Below, in pieces: positions 22,074 through 35,213 of a stretch of 64,000 nt of DNA. Source of the stretch: Amylostereum areolatum (Eukaryota; Basidiomycota; Agaricomycetes; Russulales; Stereaceae). The stretch spans positions 310,001-374,000 of the forward strand of contig SAXG01000019.1 in the NCBI GenBank assembly GCA_012932865.1, in the 5' to 3' direction. Positions within the stretch are counted from its first letter, which is position 1; each line of letters begins with the position of its first letter. The notes under the pieces were generated by a model, which searched no databases, had not been told where the DNA came from, and saw nothing but the letters and a program-made list of their open reading frames with translations. The position numbers and the translations under genes are program-made.

Positions 22074-22862
22074 ACCAATTGCACGCACGACACAAGGCTA
22101 CCCTACCCCCATCCCACAGAATAATGGTCTACTACGTTCATGACACCCTGCGAGTAAGAAGCAATGCATGGAATCGTTGACGTCAATGGTGAGCACTGTA
22201 TCCCATGGCACAAGCATCCTCTTCCGAGTCGACGGCCACGATGAGCCACGATGTGATATCCTCATTCATCTTGGTGCTACTGACCGAGCATCAGAGTGAA
22301 GGATATCCAATGCTCATACATCTTTCAACTTCCTGTGCAAGCGAGTTTTTTAAGAGTTCACAAAGCATCGGCGAAAGTAGCTAGAAGTCTGGGAGGGAAG
22401 TTGACCGGAGCGGAATGAACGTACGTCGTTCCTCCTCCTGGCTGACTCCCATATTCTTATCGTATTTCTTTCAGGAATCAGGATTCATGATAATAACAAC
22501 GGAGCCAATGCCCTTCGTGTCCATTCTCCGCCAACATCTCACTGCCCGTCTCCCGACTCTCGTCACCTTCTCCCCGTCAATTGGAGTCCTATGAGTCTAC
22601 GACTCCAACCCTTCCTCGAGTCGAGTCTCAGCCGGGAATATTTGGAACGCAAACACACTTCCTCGTCGATTCGGTGGAAGAGTGGTGTGAACGAAAGCGA
22701 CCGGGGGTCAGAACAGTGCTACAGGAGACGGAAGGATGTTATCGCCCGATGTCCAGCGTGCCATTGTAGAGTGTCGTCAAATTGTTTTTTGGGGTAGCGT
22801 GTATAGTTGCACGCTGCGATGACCGTACTTCAAAGCCAATCGAATAGCTCTTTGCGAGCTAC
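22074..22862. other. Intergenic, nothing recognised
   Basis: Host DNA to the right of the transposon. Short open frames around 22.58-22.80 kb lack family motifs and CaaX ends. Confidence 0.5.
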
Positions 22863-24490
22863 TTACGCTCCGATGTCAACGTTGACCACACCCTTGAGCT
22901 TGAGGTCTTCCTTGACGCCCGTCATCTTCCTGATATCTATCACACCATCGCTCTCCGAATCGTCCCCAACTCCCGCGATATCTTCAGTTGTCGTCCGAGC
23001 GTCGACCGTCACGGGGACATCGCGAGGCGGAATATGTGGCGCACGTTGGGTTTCGTAGGTGAAGCTGCGATCGCAGTGGGTTCTATGCAGCCCAACGAGG
23101 ATGATGATCACGGTGGGATATATTCCCTGTCGCGAAAAGGAGGATTAGAGGACCTTGGGGTGCAGGATAGGGTGCACGCACGATGACCTGGAACATGCCG
23201 CCCTCGATAAATTTCTCCAGGGTTGTTACGAAAGCCTGACGGTGGGAAGTGGAGGGGCGGTTGAGCTTTAGGAGGTCGTTTTCCTCCGTGGCGATGGTAT
23301 TAAAGGCCACAAGAACAATCTGTCAATATCTTAGCAACGCATCGAACCAAGGAAGCGCGGACTGAAAGGCGCACCCAGATACAACAGTATATCGCGCCTG
23401 ACTCGACAAGCAACGCCATGACCTTTTCTACCTGCGACCTACCGCTCCCGCCTTGGACGTACTTTCTTAATTCGCGACGGTGGCTCCTAGATACAAGCGC
23501 CGCGTGAGTATGGGAGTCAAGGTCGTGCGGTTGAAGCAAACTCATGCACCAGGCTTTGTGTGCGACTAGGGCTGTCGCCCATATGTTCGTTGCAAGCGAC
23601 ATCGACAGCACCGCCAGTCCGACCGGAGTTCCCTCAAATACTGACCCACTGAACACTGGGCACGCGGATGAGATGTCCGTCACCGACAGCCCTGCAGGTG
23701 TATACGTCCCCGTAGTCAGCTTCCCGTAGAAGGCGGCTCCTTGAGGTCACGAACCGAACGTAGTGAGCAGCAATGCCACGGAAAGCACCTGGATGAATCG
23801 ATTTTCGTTCCACAGAATCCACGCGCGCCAGAGCACGATGGAGTCACTCAAAAGCATCTACACAAGATCGTGAGCGGGTCGTCACGTCTGAAGGACGCGG
23901 AACAGCACGTTGATGGTGAAGAGAATCGTCGGCGCGCAGGATGACAGGGGTCCTCCATGAGATGCCGACGATGTGTATATGAACAGTTCGCACGTCGCAT
24001 TGTTGATGATTGCGTCGAGACAAGATTCCGACGAGGACGAGATGAGATTTATCTCACGCGCCAGCGCACGGGGAAGGCCGTATGTTTGTCGGAGGCGGAG
24101 AGCCCAGTGTATTGTCGAGGCCGCATACATGATCATCGTCACGATGAGCATCACACATCTTGAGCGTGTGCGACATCCCCCTTCCCTACGACGGCCACGG
24201 GAGCTTAGTTGTGAATGCCGCATTTAAGACGTGAATTTGGCCTACACGACGATCCATGTCGAAAGCACGATCAAAATCGAGAACATCCCTGTAATTCCGA
24301 CGGGATGAACCATAGGACGTGAAGGTGGTGTCGAGAGTGACGTACCCCACATGGGCGTTTCAATGCATAGAATGTCGAGCGCGTCCTTCGTCGATAGTCC
24401 CGCATCTCCAACGGTGGTTATCGCGTTCTGAAATGTGATCTTGAGCGTCGTTGTATTCAGTTCACGCAAGCTGAAAGTGGCAGGGGGCAT
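22863..24490 (-). CDS. Seven-helix membrane protein of an uncharacterised Agaricomycete family
   Basis: A multi-exon gene starting at ATG 24490 (MPPATFSLRELN). Recognisable exons follow in order: a helix MFSILIVLSTW; VMLIVTMIMYAASTIHWAL; NNATCELFIY; then MLLSDSIVLWRAWILW (23.84-23.74 kb); GTPVGLAVLSMSLATNIWATALVAHKAW; RELRKYVQGGSGRSQVEKVMALLVESGAIYCCIW in part; and GIYPTVIIILVGLHRTH. An acidic cytosolic tail ends near 22863. The order IHWAL, SDSIVLWRAW, ATNxWATALxAxKAW, QVEKVxALLVESG, GIYPT is the signature of a large unnamed 7TM family in mushrooms, distinct from STE3. Function is unknown. Some splice sites, notably around 24.25 kb and the 3' end, could not be fixed, so a degraded exon cannot be excluded. 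Confidence 0.75.
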
Positions 24491-25439
24491 TGTGAGCGAG
24501 CGTCGATTGAATGTGGGGGAAGGAGAGAGAGAAGGCTCGGAGGACGGTGAACCGAATCGTTATACGTTGTCCACGCACCATATACACGTATCCTCATTGC
24601 CGGTTGTTCTGAATGGGGTGATTGGCTGTAGTTGTGGCTTGTCATGCTTCTCTTGGAGAACGGCCCGACTCCTGAGGCCTGAGGCCTGAAGGCTTGCCAG
24701 CATTCGAAGGGTGTTCATCGTTTTCACGAAAACCCGGGGTTGGAGGTATGGGGGGTGAACATATCGTCACCACAGCAGAAGAACAAGGCGACGGTCTCGG
24801 CGCGGTCCCGGGTCGATGTCGAGTTTGCACTCTGATGATGATGAGCGTTGTAAATCCAGGCAAGGACCGTAGAGTCCAATGGCAAACCTCTGAATCGCTG
24901 TAGTTGCTTTGGACTCCCGCGCCACAAAGTCGGCTCGGTTGAGAGCCACCTAGAAGCCTGCGGAGTACATGTAGTGTATTGATTTCCCTTTCCTCGGAGG
25001 TCAGCAACATGCGTGAAAGTGCGGTGCGTACACGACCTTTGACTCGGAACGCACCAAATGGCAGCCTCAGGGAGCTCAGTCAGGCTTGAAGCTTGAAGGG
25101 CGTCTGCGGGCGTTCCCCCGACGAGATTCCGTAGATTTTTACTGGATATAGCACCACGCCATAAGCAGACAAGTATTGGAGAGTGCTGAGGGGGGCTCGA
25201 CGAGAGTTCGGAGGGGAGAATTTTCAAGCCGAATTCGAGGAGTCGTGGGAAGAGGAGCACGTGGGAAGCACGGTTACTCGCTACGCCGCCGCGCGCGTCG
25301 ACGCGTCTCAAACTTCTCCTCCGCCATCTGCGCCTGAGCCAGCTCGACGATTCATTCCTACTAACGCATCGTAAGCGTTTCACAATACTGAGATAACATA
25401 CTGGGATACTTACTGTTCCCCCTCTGAGCCTCTGGTTCG
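24491..25439. other. Intergenic, nothing recognised
   Basis: Divergent upstream region of the 7TM gene and HUS1. A short GAGGCCTGAGGCCTGA duplication lies near 24675. Long minus-strand frames here have no motif support. Confidence 0.5.
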
Positions 25440-26630
25440 ATGCGCTTTCGCGCGAGCATCGACAATGTGAACACATTTCACCGTAAGTCACCGCAGTCGC
25501 CTTTCAAACCCCGGTCTGGATCTGAGGGAGGAGAGACTGATGCGCGTGTTCAGGGATCATACAGACGATCGAGAAGCTACAAAAGAAATGCATCATCAAG
25601 TTCACGGAGAACGAGATGCACATCATCTGCAACACGGACGACAGCGGCGTGCAAGTCTGGTCGTGCGTGCGCGTTCCGCCATCACATGATGCAACCCATT
25701 TAACACTCCTTTTCCAGGCAAATCCGAGTCGTGGCGCTCTTCTCAGACTACCGCGTCCAATCAAACTCAAACAACGAGATCTCCATCGCGCTCTCCACCG
25801 ACGCGCTCTCCCAGGTCCTGCGCTCCGCCGCGGCACAGAACGCAGGCGCGGAGGACATCGTGATGAAGCTCGCGAAGAAGAACGATTCCCCGGTGCTTAG
25901 CTTCGAGATTCACGGCGCGACGCGGATGGGACGGAAGGTCAAGGTCGCGCACGACGTCCGGATCGACATCATCAAGCCCGCGGACGTCGACCGGATGAAG
26001 GAGCCGCTGTGTCCGGAGCCAGACGTGCGTCCTCCCCCTCTGCCTTTCCCCCCCTTCGTTCTAACATATCATCGACGAGTTTAGACGCATATACTCCTCC
26101 CGTCGCTCGCCAAGGTCCGCACGATCGTCGACCGCCTGCGCCTGCTGACGGATGTGATCGCGGTCCGCGCCAACAACGCCGGAAAGCTGCAGATCTCGGC
26201 GGAGACGGAGAGCGCGAAGATGGACGTCGTGTGGGAGGGGTGCTCGAATCCGCGCATGGGTGCGTTTTGAATCTATATATCCTTTGGACCACCGCTGACG
26301 GTGGCCTATGTAGCTGAGGACAACCCGTCGCAGCGTCGAGCGGACGGCGACCAGGACAGCGATGAGGAGAGGGAGAAGCCCGACCCCGATCACATGTTCG
26401 GTGTCCTCGTGCATACGCGCAGCTTCCTCAAGTTCCTCAACGCGCATATAGTGTCCAACACCACGATTGCATGTAAGGTCTCTTCCTTACTGACGATAGC
26501 CTGTTATTGATGAGACGACGCGCCAGGCGTCTGCCAAAACCACTGCATGATCTTGTACGTTTACATTGGGGAGGTGGCGGACGCGGGTGGAGTTCTGACG
26601 TTCTACATCCCCGCCGTCCTCGACGACTAG
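25440..26630 (+). CDS. HUS1: HUS1 checkpoint clamp subunit (9-1-1 complex)
   Basis: Exons 25440-25482, 25554-25662, 25718-26024, 26085-26259, 26314-26472 and 26527-26630 give 298 residues. HUS1 forms a PCNA-like ring with RAD9 and RAD1. The ring is loaded at damaged DNA and activates the ATR/Mec1 checkpoint in the nucleus. The sequence has the family start MRFRASIDNVNTF, then IIQTIEKLQKKCIIKFTENEMHII in part, SDYRVxSNxNNEIxIxLS, the LRSA segment, an ILLPSLAKVRTIVDRL helix, and the C-terminal strand GGVLTFYIPAVLDD. The length is usual for the family. An acidic insert (DGDQDSDEEREKPD) lies before the last third. All introns are 54-71 nt GT-AG and every phase closes. Confidence 0.94.
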
Positions 26631-29049
26631 AATTAGAACTGTGTCCCAGTTTAATTTCATTCGGTCGCGTTGTGTAGCCTGTATGTACATGCCTTACAAG
26701 ACAAAGAAATATAAACTGCACCTACCCAACGAGTCCGTCGTTCAACGTCCTATCCACGTCCAACTCTCGCCCGTGTAAGGCCAGTGCCGCATACCCCCGA
26801 GACGACATCAGCGGAATGCCTGTCACCATCTTTCATCGGCCTAACCAAAGCTCGCGAGGACACATGACGATGGCGTTGACGATGGCATAACGTGGTTGGA
26901 CTGAGACCAGTTCTGTAACATTCTGTTGAGGATGGTCAGAGTAAGAACCAGGGAGAGGAAGACCGTGTGTTGGTGGAACGAAGGTTGGTGAAGACCGTGC
27001 TATAGGTGCTTCGGCGTGTAGAAGCAGGAGTTCTTGGGAGCAGGGGAGGATGGTGTGGGGAGGAGCTCTCTCCGCGAAACCTTCGATAGGTCAAGGACCG
27101 TGGTCAGTTCGTCATAAGAATGGCAAGATTGACGAAAACACACCTGACACCAACAAAGCCCAGTCAGTAGAATATACCACGTGTACTCATTTTACTCCTC
27201 AATCCAGCGAGCGCCAGTAAACATGTAAAGCTTCTGTACATGAAAGCAATAAGACGATGTGCGACGATGTGGTGGGAAGATACGCACTGCGTAGCATGAC
27301 ACATAACCTCGACCAGGGGCGCGAAGTTCACCTAGACAGTCAGTACGTATCGCTGGCCAGCATGACCGTCTGTCTGGTCATGCACGGGGCGAGAACGAGG
27401 AGGTGGAATTGTTGTTTCGAGGTCTTCGACGCGGGTGCGTATCCTTTGTTCTTTTTATATGCAGCTCTATGGGTGGCATTAGTCCCTTTCAGGAAAGGCT
27501 CACAAGGCCAGCGCTCTCCACAGCAGATGCTCTCAATTCTGAGCAGTTGAGACAGCAAAGACGCTGCAGGGCTGGCGGACGTCGTGGTCGTGGTCGAGGT
27601 CGAAGGCGGCGTCGGATAAACGCGGCCGACGGCCATCGTCGCCGACGCGCCCACGGCGGCGCCTTGCCATTGGCCATTGGCGGCGCCCTGCGACGGTTGA
27701 TGTTTACGGGCGCCTATCCGGTTTTTCCTCCTACCACCATCTTCACCGCTGGGTGTTTTTTCACGTCTATGAATTGCTTTCCACCATCCGAGTAAGCTGA
27801 AGAACGCAGGACGAACAGCTCCGACCTCCCTTTGGATCGATAATTCGTCTCGCACACTCCCACCCCGAAGTGTTGAACATCAAACACGGGCGCCGTCGAC
27901 CTACGCATTTCGCCCTCATACAACGCAACGCAGGGCTTTCGGGGGAGGGGAGACGGGACATATATGGGTGTGCTTTGCGCGTTTATGCATGATTAGGCGG
28001 AATGCTCATAAACGCTGCAGGTAAGATGTAAGAACGTACTTCGAAATGTAAAGCACGTACGCACGTCGTAAATCATTGAACATCCACAAACATACCTCAA
28101 CGTTTTCCATTTGCACATGCGTTAAGCTTGGCGATTGCACTGCACCCGGAGGACGAAGATTGGTCCGGCACTTTGAGTCTTCGCTCACCCAAGGACGACG
28201 CGTCGCGGTATCTGGAAATCGCGAGGTGAATGTTCCCTGCTTCCGAGAAGAACGACATACTGAGAAGAAGTCCATTGAAAGCTACATGAAAAGGTCAGAC
28301 AGGAAGGTTGGTGCACGAAATCACTCACCGAGGAGCATCGGGAGGAGCCATCATCCCTCGTCGATATGGAAAGCATCGACCCCCGCCCGGACGGCGTTTC
28401 GTGGCTTTCTTCGAGAGGAAACCGTCAAGATGGTCCTCACCGAAAATCAGAGCAAACCAACCAACCGGACGCAAACGACAGCATCGAAGAGGTGGGGCCA
28501 ACATCCCCGCGAGGATTTGAGGACCTTGGCTTCCCGGGACGGATTCCCCCCCCCAAATCATCCACCAACATAGGAAAGAGACTCTTCTATGTCCCAGTCC
28601 GCCGAAGTCGAACCATATCCCCCCGTGGTGGCAGATAGATCGAGGGGGATCCATTAGGCCGCACCGGTCGACTCTCACCTTCAGACCCACCTTCAACGCC
28701 CGGACATTCCGACCTGGGGCACAGGGCAAGACGGCGTCGTCCCTCAGCCATCGCCCATGTCGTGGTGGCGAGAGCGCAAAGGAATGGGTGAGCGAAAGAA
28801 AAGGTCCAAGGTGCCGCCTCCTCCGGCGGCGGCGTCGAGCCGGTGTCCCGCTCGGAGGGACAATAGGCGGCGACGCTTTCACTGTCTCGGTAACGTGACA
28901 TTGCGCGTTGTTTTTTCCTCTCCCGCGAATCGAAACTCCGCGCCTCGTTCAACCACCTCAACCACTTCAACCACAACCCCCATTCTCCAGGCGGCATCGT
29001 CGTCGGATCTTCTCATTCTCCTCTCTCGCCCTCAATTATCCACCTTCAC
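26631..29049. other. Long intergenic stretch without a supported gene
   Basis: I see no recognisable protein here. Minus-strand frames at 27340-27855, 28006-28275 and 28325-28882 are open. They are rich in Arg and Pro or low-complexity, and splice into nothing familiar. A fast-evolving or species-specific gene cannot be excluded. The last few hundred bases are the upstream region of the HMG-box gene. Confidence 0.45.
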
Positions 29050-31097
29050 ATGGCCACTCGCCAGACGGCGGCGTCCCGAGCCGACCGAAAACCTCGGCCG
29101 TATGCCACAGACAAACGTCTAAAGCGGCGTTCCGCTTTGTCGTCCTCTTCTTCTCCCCCATCCGCTTCGTCCACCAGTGCCACCCCGTCCTCCGCCGCCT
29201 TTTCCTCTTCTTCCTCCTCTTCCTCCTCTTCCTCCTCCTCTTCCTCCTCTTCCTCCTTTTTCTCCTCTTCGTCTTCCTCCTCCGCCTCCTCCGCCTCCTC
29301 CGCCTACTCCGCCTCCTCGAGCACCCCCCTTCCGCACCTGTTTTCATGCGACGAGCTGTCCTGCCCCCACCCCGAGCTTCCAAGTGAAGAAGACATGATT
29401 ACCATGCCTCTGAGCGTGCTCGAAACGCATTTGACCCGGTGCACCGCCTCGTATGTCGACGGATGGAAGAAGCACCAGGCGTGGGGCGTCGCTAACTTCG
29501 ATGTTCAACAAGGAGGTGAAAAAATTAAACGGCCTCCCAACTGCTACGTCCTATACATATCACACCAGTCATACGTTCGACAATGGTGGGGAGTACCCCT
29601 GCGCCCGGACTACTCGGATCAGGTCACGGCGCTGTGGCGGAAAGAACCCCCCAGCGTAATAACTTATTTCACCAGGCTGGATGCCCTGTTGAAGAACATC
29701 CACCAATGTGGGTTTCCCGAGTACGAATTCGAGCCGGAGAGGGAGAGGTCGAAAGTAGACGCAATCGGCGGATCAGGTCTGGCGAACAAATCAACGGTAC
29801 GTCCAACGTCGCAGCATGTGTCCCCGTGGCTTACCGTTAGGGTAGACCTTGAAATCCGCCAACCATCCGACGAACGGGATTGCCGACGTAACCAGCGAAG
29901 CTTCCAACTCTACGTCCTCCGCTCACGAACAGCGTCTTTGCAAGGTGCGTGATTTGATGTAGACCTACGCATGCCCACTGGCTGACATCTGATCAGGGAT
30001 ATCACATCCCCGCCTCACACAACGGGGCTTATTCTGTGGGGACCATGGACTTTCGTCACAGCGGCTCCACCTCGACTGCTTTGCAGATGGCCCCACCAGC
30101 GCCGAGCACTTCAATCGCTCCGGAGCCTGCGACGGATTACGGCTACCTTTCTGACGCCGGTCGATCCCATGAAGGTCTGTCGAGTGGCTCAACGGCGACG
30201 GACGTGACCCTGTATACCCCAGAAATCCTCGGCCTACACGACCCCGCGGCTTCCATGTCCGGTTTCGCGGGCTTCCCCAACAGCCTCCACGAGTTCAACC
30301 CCTCACAGTCGAATGCGTACCTCCTCCAGCAAAGGACCTTGGCCCCAAACGCTCATCTCAACGCTCAAAAACGATGGCCCTCTCCCGCGCTGTTTCGCCG
30401 AGAAGCCGCCCTAGGCCATTATTCCCTACAACCCGATATCCTGCCGTCCATCCCGCCGCTCCCCGAATTCCGCCAAGGCTACACTTATCCTCAAATGTAT
30501 GGCCACCAGCAGCCCAACTCTCCTTCCATCCCCCCCGGATCGCTCGCTACCCCAGCGGCGATGTCCGCAGACCTCAGCTCAAGAGACTCGGGGCCGTACA
30601 TGGGTCCCTTTCCCGACGGCGGGACTGACAACGGATTCGCCTGGTCGTATAATGGCTTGACGTTCCAGCCCGTCCCCGCACCACCGTTCGGCGCCCCAGT
30701 TTCATCTGCTAGCCGCGCGAGTAGCCTGAACCAGTCAGTCGATGCTCACAGGGCGCGATTGGACATTGACAACGCCAACTATGGTCCCCCGTATCTGGGA
30801 ACACAGTCCGTCGCCGGCTGGTGTCTACCCACGTCCAAGGCGCAAACAGAGTTCATGTTTAACCCGGAGAACGTGGGCTCACACAGCCCTTCGCCAACCT
30901 TCTTGCCACAAGCTATCCAGTCGCAAGCCTACCAGGGAAATATGGCGGTTCACGGATACCAAGGCTCGACCCCGAGTTTCTATGACGCGGGTAACACAGG
31001 CGTTTATGGATGGATGCCCACGCCTGGAGTATCGCACCAGAGCGGTGTCCACACTGTCGACGACGGACACGAGCTCTCCGTCGGCAACTGGTTCTAG
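29050..31097 (+). CDS. HMG-box transcription factor with polyserine N terminus
   Basis: Exons 29050-29796, 29846-29944 and 29997-31097 give 648 residues, with both introns in phase 0. After a basic start (RKPRPYATDKRLKRR) there is a Ser-rich tract of about 60 residues encoded by TCC/TCT repeats. Residues about 158-227 form an HMG box: KIKRPPNCYVLYISHQ, then VTALWRKEPPSVITYF and PEYEFEPER. This resembles the MATA_HMG/SOX-type boxes of fungal regulators that bind and bend DNA. The large third exon is Pro/Ser/Gln-rich without structured motifs, as in many activation domains, and ends in LSVGNWF. Basidiomycetes have many HMG factors in sexual development and other roles, and the target genes here are unknown. 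The in-frame link between exons 1 and 3 through the small exon 2 supports the model. Confidence 0.88.
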
Positions 31098-32293
31098 AGT
31101 CTCTCCATTATTTCATTTACGCCCATCGAGTCGTTACCTACCCGTTTCTTGCCTTTCCTCCGATTTCCTCTCGCATCGCTGTTTACACCTATATCGAAGA
31201 TTGCTATCCTTACATGCTGTTGTACCATGTGTTCGGACTCCTTCTCCTACTCCCCGTTGGTGCTCCCCCTTATCTCGTGCTCATCTCATACATCACACTC
31301 TTATTGTCGCGTCGTACTCTCGCGTATCCCATCGTGTATTGACCCCATGTTGTTGCAGTCCTCTACCCTCTGTTGTTGTTGTTCTACTCTCGTCCACTGC
31401 ACTATCCTGTATCCCCGCATTGCTTATTCGCTTCATTCTATTTCTTTCTTTCCTCGTGAAATGCCTTCCCATGCGTCCGCGGGTGTCTCGCAGGTTCGTG
31501 TTATTTCCTCCATAAGTTTGCCCTTCGTCTTCGAGCCCTAGGCTTTCGCACCCTACGAAAGTCATGTCGGCGTCGGGGTCGACATCTCCTACCCAGCGCG
31601 ACTGGCGGCGGGTCCTCTCGACGCACGGAAAGTTGTCAACTCAACAGACGGAAGATCGCGCTCTTCTACCTCTCTCGAGCTCACAACCTATTCCTCACTG
31701 TCATAGTATGACTGCTCCTTACAATGTAGGTTCCAGTCCGCACTACGTCCAACAAGAGCAGCCATCAGGCCGTCTAGAAGAACGAGAACCGGCGGCGGCA
31801 ACGCCGCGCCCCACCGTCTTCATTTGCAAGCCTAGGGCTTATAAGCTTTCAGACACCATAATGACAATCATTGAATAAGTGGACGACTAGGCGATGCAGT
31901 GCAATATACCAACAGTATAAACGTAGGTTCTTCTGACGGAAAGTACTTACGACGAGCGCCATACCTTGAAGAGGCATGTATTGTCCCCGCGTTTGGTTGG
32001 GAGGTCGAGGCTCTCCTTCTGCAATGCAATCTCGGGTGATTGGCTGACAATCCTGATCGCGAAGCCCTTCACTCTCTTCCATGAACGCGCGCAAACTCTT
32101 CCATATTGAAACTCGAGTACATTTCACAGAAACAACTGACATCGGCACCGTCGCGCATTCACCGGTGCGGGGAGAATACATGCAGCAGGGTCATCTGAAA
32201 AGAGCGCGCGAGGACAAGGCTGGACGGCGTCTACCTCGACCCGGCCCCCTTTTCAAAGTTCTGCCATGACGAAAAGGCGCAGCGCGCTGGGGA
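31098..32293. other. Intergenic, nothing recognised
   Basis: 3' regions of the convergent HMG-box and Zn2Cys6-like genes. The plus-strand frame at 31564-31878 has no motif support. Confidence 0.5.
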
Positions 32294-34851
32294 TTAGCTG
32301 AAAGAAAGCAGTTTTTGCATCGTCTTCGACACCGGAAGGGCGCCGCTAGCCCGAGGCCGACGAGGCCGGGAGATCGCCGCCCCAGTAGCTGCGACTGGGG
32401 GCGTATTTTTCGCTGCCTTGCGTTTGGGCTTCCCTGTTTTGTGTGCCGGTTGTTCGCCACTGTCCTCGGCCGCGCGAGCCGGTTCGGACTGGTCCATACC
32501 ATCGTCGTCGTCGGCATCCCGAACCTTGCGTTTCTTCGTCGTCTGCCGAGCGCGCGGTCATGGTCTGTCGCCCATTTTACCACGTTTGCGTTTGGGAACC
32601 CTGGTATGTGTCGCTACGGCCCCGGTGTCGATATCATCGTTCCCATCGTCCGTGGCAGGAATGTAGGGTTTTCCTCGAGGCAACGAGGGTAGGAGGACGA
32701 AAGGAACGGGCCGGGATGGCGCGCGGGGCGGCATGGGAGGAACGAAGGTTGAAGAGGAGGGACCAGCGTCGTAGCGTCCTGCGCCCGAACGCCTCTCGCC
32801 CGCTGCCAATCCTTTGACGCGGGTGGCTAGCGTGCTCACAGACGCGGCGAGCGAGCGTATCTCGCGCAGGATCGTGCCCAGCTGGCCGTCCTGGCCCTCG
32901 ACCGCGGCCTCGATGACGTCAACCTTGCTCGCGAGGCCCTCGAACCGGCCGCCCGCGCTTGATCGCTGCTCAAAGTCGAGGGCGAACTTCAGGAGCTCGG
33001 AGGCGAGCCGCTCGTCGGTACGGGCCCCGTGTTCTTGGAGGGCGCGAGTGAGCGCGGGCGCGAGGGGCGCGCCTTCGTCGTCTGGGATTGGTGTTTCTGG
33101 TGCTGGGGTGACGGGGCGCGGTGAGCCCGGAGCCGCATGAGGCGGGGCTTCGGCCGGGGTCAAAGTAGAGGCGGAGGCGATGAGGGCAGCAGACGATTGG
33201 ACAGGGGGGGAGGGAGCGGGAGCGGGAGAAGGGGGGGTCGCAGAAGGGAGGGACGGAGGAGAAGGTGTGGGGGCAGTCGCAAAGGGAGGCGGAACGGGAA
33301 CAGAGGGGAGAGAGGCGGTGTTGGATGGGCGAATATCAGTGATATCACCAGTCTCTCGGACGTGTATGTATTCGTCGCCAAGTGCGAGCGCGTCCTTGTT
33401 GAATGTGAACGTCGGGCCCGCTGAGGGATGTTCAGCCGCGACCACACCTCACTGCGCAAATGCCTCACCGGAGAGAAACCCGCTGGGTCTGGCGGACTTA
33501 GTAGCGCGACGACCCGGAAGCTTGATCGTTAATTTTTTGGACTTGGACGGTTTAATCAACGCATTTTTAGCACGGGCGGCGGTGGTCAAGGGAGGGGCGG
33601 AACCAGTCGACTGCGAGCTCTCCTTCTGCTTTCCCTTGCTCTTGGGTCTTTTATCGTGTAGTTTCGCGACCAGGGCCTTTTCGCGGTCTGTACCGTGACC
33701 GCCGGCTGTAAATGCGCGAAGCCCGATGCATAGGTAAGTAGACCACTCACCGAGGAAATCGGACGGGAGCTTTCCCTTCGCTCGCAAGGATTCGATGAGG
33801 TCGGTCTTCCGGCTGAGGTCCTTCTTCATCCAATCGGAAGGCAGATCCGGGCACTGACCTATGGAACATCGCTTCCGGCGCATCTGGCATTGCAAGCACG
33901 TCGAATTCCGTGTTTGAATACAGCTGAACCCGCCTGCTCGACAGAGCTCGCACGGGGGCTGAGGTTTCGTTAATATAGGCTGCGATGTAAGAGAAGAGGG
34001 AATAAGACTTGCATCGTACACCGGCTGGTCAGATCGGTACCCCCACCACTCCGGCAGCGATATTAGCATTTGCATCGTCACGTACTCTCCTTCGCCTAGT
34101 TCTTCGATGGCGCGTCGAGCATCTCCACGGAAAAACGTAGTCCCGCGAGTTAGGATGTCTTTCTTGTTCTTGTGCCCACGCTTTGCGGGCGTGATTTCGT
34201 TGGGATTGGCAGAAGGCTCGGACATGGCGGTATCAACTAACGGGGCGTCAGAATAGGTTCGAGACGGAACGCCATCTGCCTCTGCCGTGGGTTCTTGAAT
34301 CAATGTGCTGGAATCAGGAAACGCATTGGAGTGTGAATGAGGCCGTTCGCGTGGTGGCGCGTGCGTCGACGGCGATAACGTTGTCGTGCCAGCTGCAGGA
34401 GCGTTGAAGGACGTGATACGAAACAAGGCGAATAAACTTACGGAGGTCATCCCACCACTCAAACGGACTGTCACGGCGCTCGGCAGGGATAATGTCGGAG
34501 GGCAGAGGGAGAGATGTGACGAGCGCGATGACTGTGGGGTGGTCGAGTGTGCCGGTGTCGGTGCGTGCTTTGGAGACGACCTCTGTGAGCACCCAGTCCG
34601 AAACGGGGAGCAGGACAGCGTTCTGAATCTGAGGTACCCTGAATATGCGACTCTGTTTGAAGATCAGCGAGAGAACAAGAAAAGTGAAAAGAACGCACGA
34701 GCTCGAGGACAAGATCGGCGATGCGCTCATGTCGAGCTTCCGCGCTTGTTTCTCCCATGGCCTTCCAAGCAGCGACAGCGCGCCAAGCGACGACCTTCGC
34801 CGCCTCATCCTGATGCGTTTCGAGGAAGTCAAAGACGTCTTTGTGCGACAT
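32294..34851 (-). CDS. Zn2Cys6-like cysteine-motif protein, Agaricomycete family of unknown function
   Basis: The start is ATG 34851 (MSHKDVFDFLETHQDEA). In-frame exons follow down to about 33.45 kb, then a long exon (33421 to about 32.6 kb), and a last exon ending at TAA 32294. Residues CELCRAGGFSCIQ...CLQCQMRRKRCSIGQC give the spacing C-x2-C-x6-C-x7-C-x2-C-x6-C of fungal binuclear zinc clusters, although it lies mid-protein rather than at the N terminus. Upstream is a WWGYRSDQPVYD stretch. Downstream are basic stretches, a Pro-rich linker and a predicted helix (EGLASKVDVIEAAVEGQDGQ). The end is highly basic (ISRPRRPRASGALP). A chromatin or DNA-binding role is plausible inference. The final splice (around 32.56-32.62 kb) could not be settled: the most natural donor leaves the wrong phase, so one exon boundary is uncertain. 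Confidence 0.75.
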
Positions 34852-35213
34852 GGGAATGAAGTCAGGGCGAAAGGGAAGTCCTTGGGAAGTCCGGGCAGGA
34901 CCCAAAGACGGTCATCGCCGGTCGGCCGGCACGATGCTTACATAAGAGCCTATAACTCAGTTATAAGGCGTCGGCATCCCGGCAGTGGTTATCTATCCCT
35001 GACTTTCCGACGATAAGTGCATCTTCTGCTCCGGCACGGTTGCAAACTTGCAACCAACTCACGAGGGTACTGCTATGCTGGATTGTTATTCTCCAACTTC
35101 CGATTCATACGATCCCTTCTCTTTCCATCTCGCGCGCCGCTCAGGGATTTTTCAATATTGAAGCTTGAAGCCCGAGACTAATAGAACGGGAACTCGGTGA
35201 CGGTTCGCTGGCC
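34852..35213. promoter_or_regulatory. Divergent promoter region
   Basis: These 362 bp separate the start codons of two head-to-head genes (Zn2Cys6-like and PDK1-like). No specific element was recognised beyond a near-palindromic AACTCAGTTATAAGG stretch around 34950. Confidence 0.5.

Noticed and set aside
29036..29383. Arg/Lys-rich frame antisense to the polyserine tract
   Set aside because: Direct by-product of the TCC/TCT repeat in the HMG-box gene.
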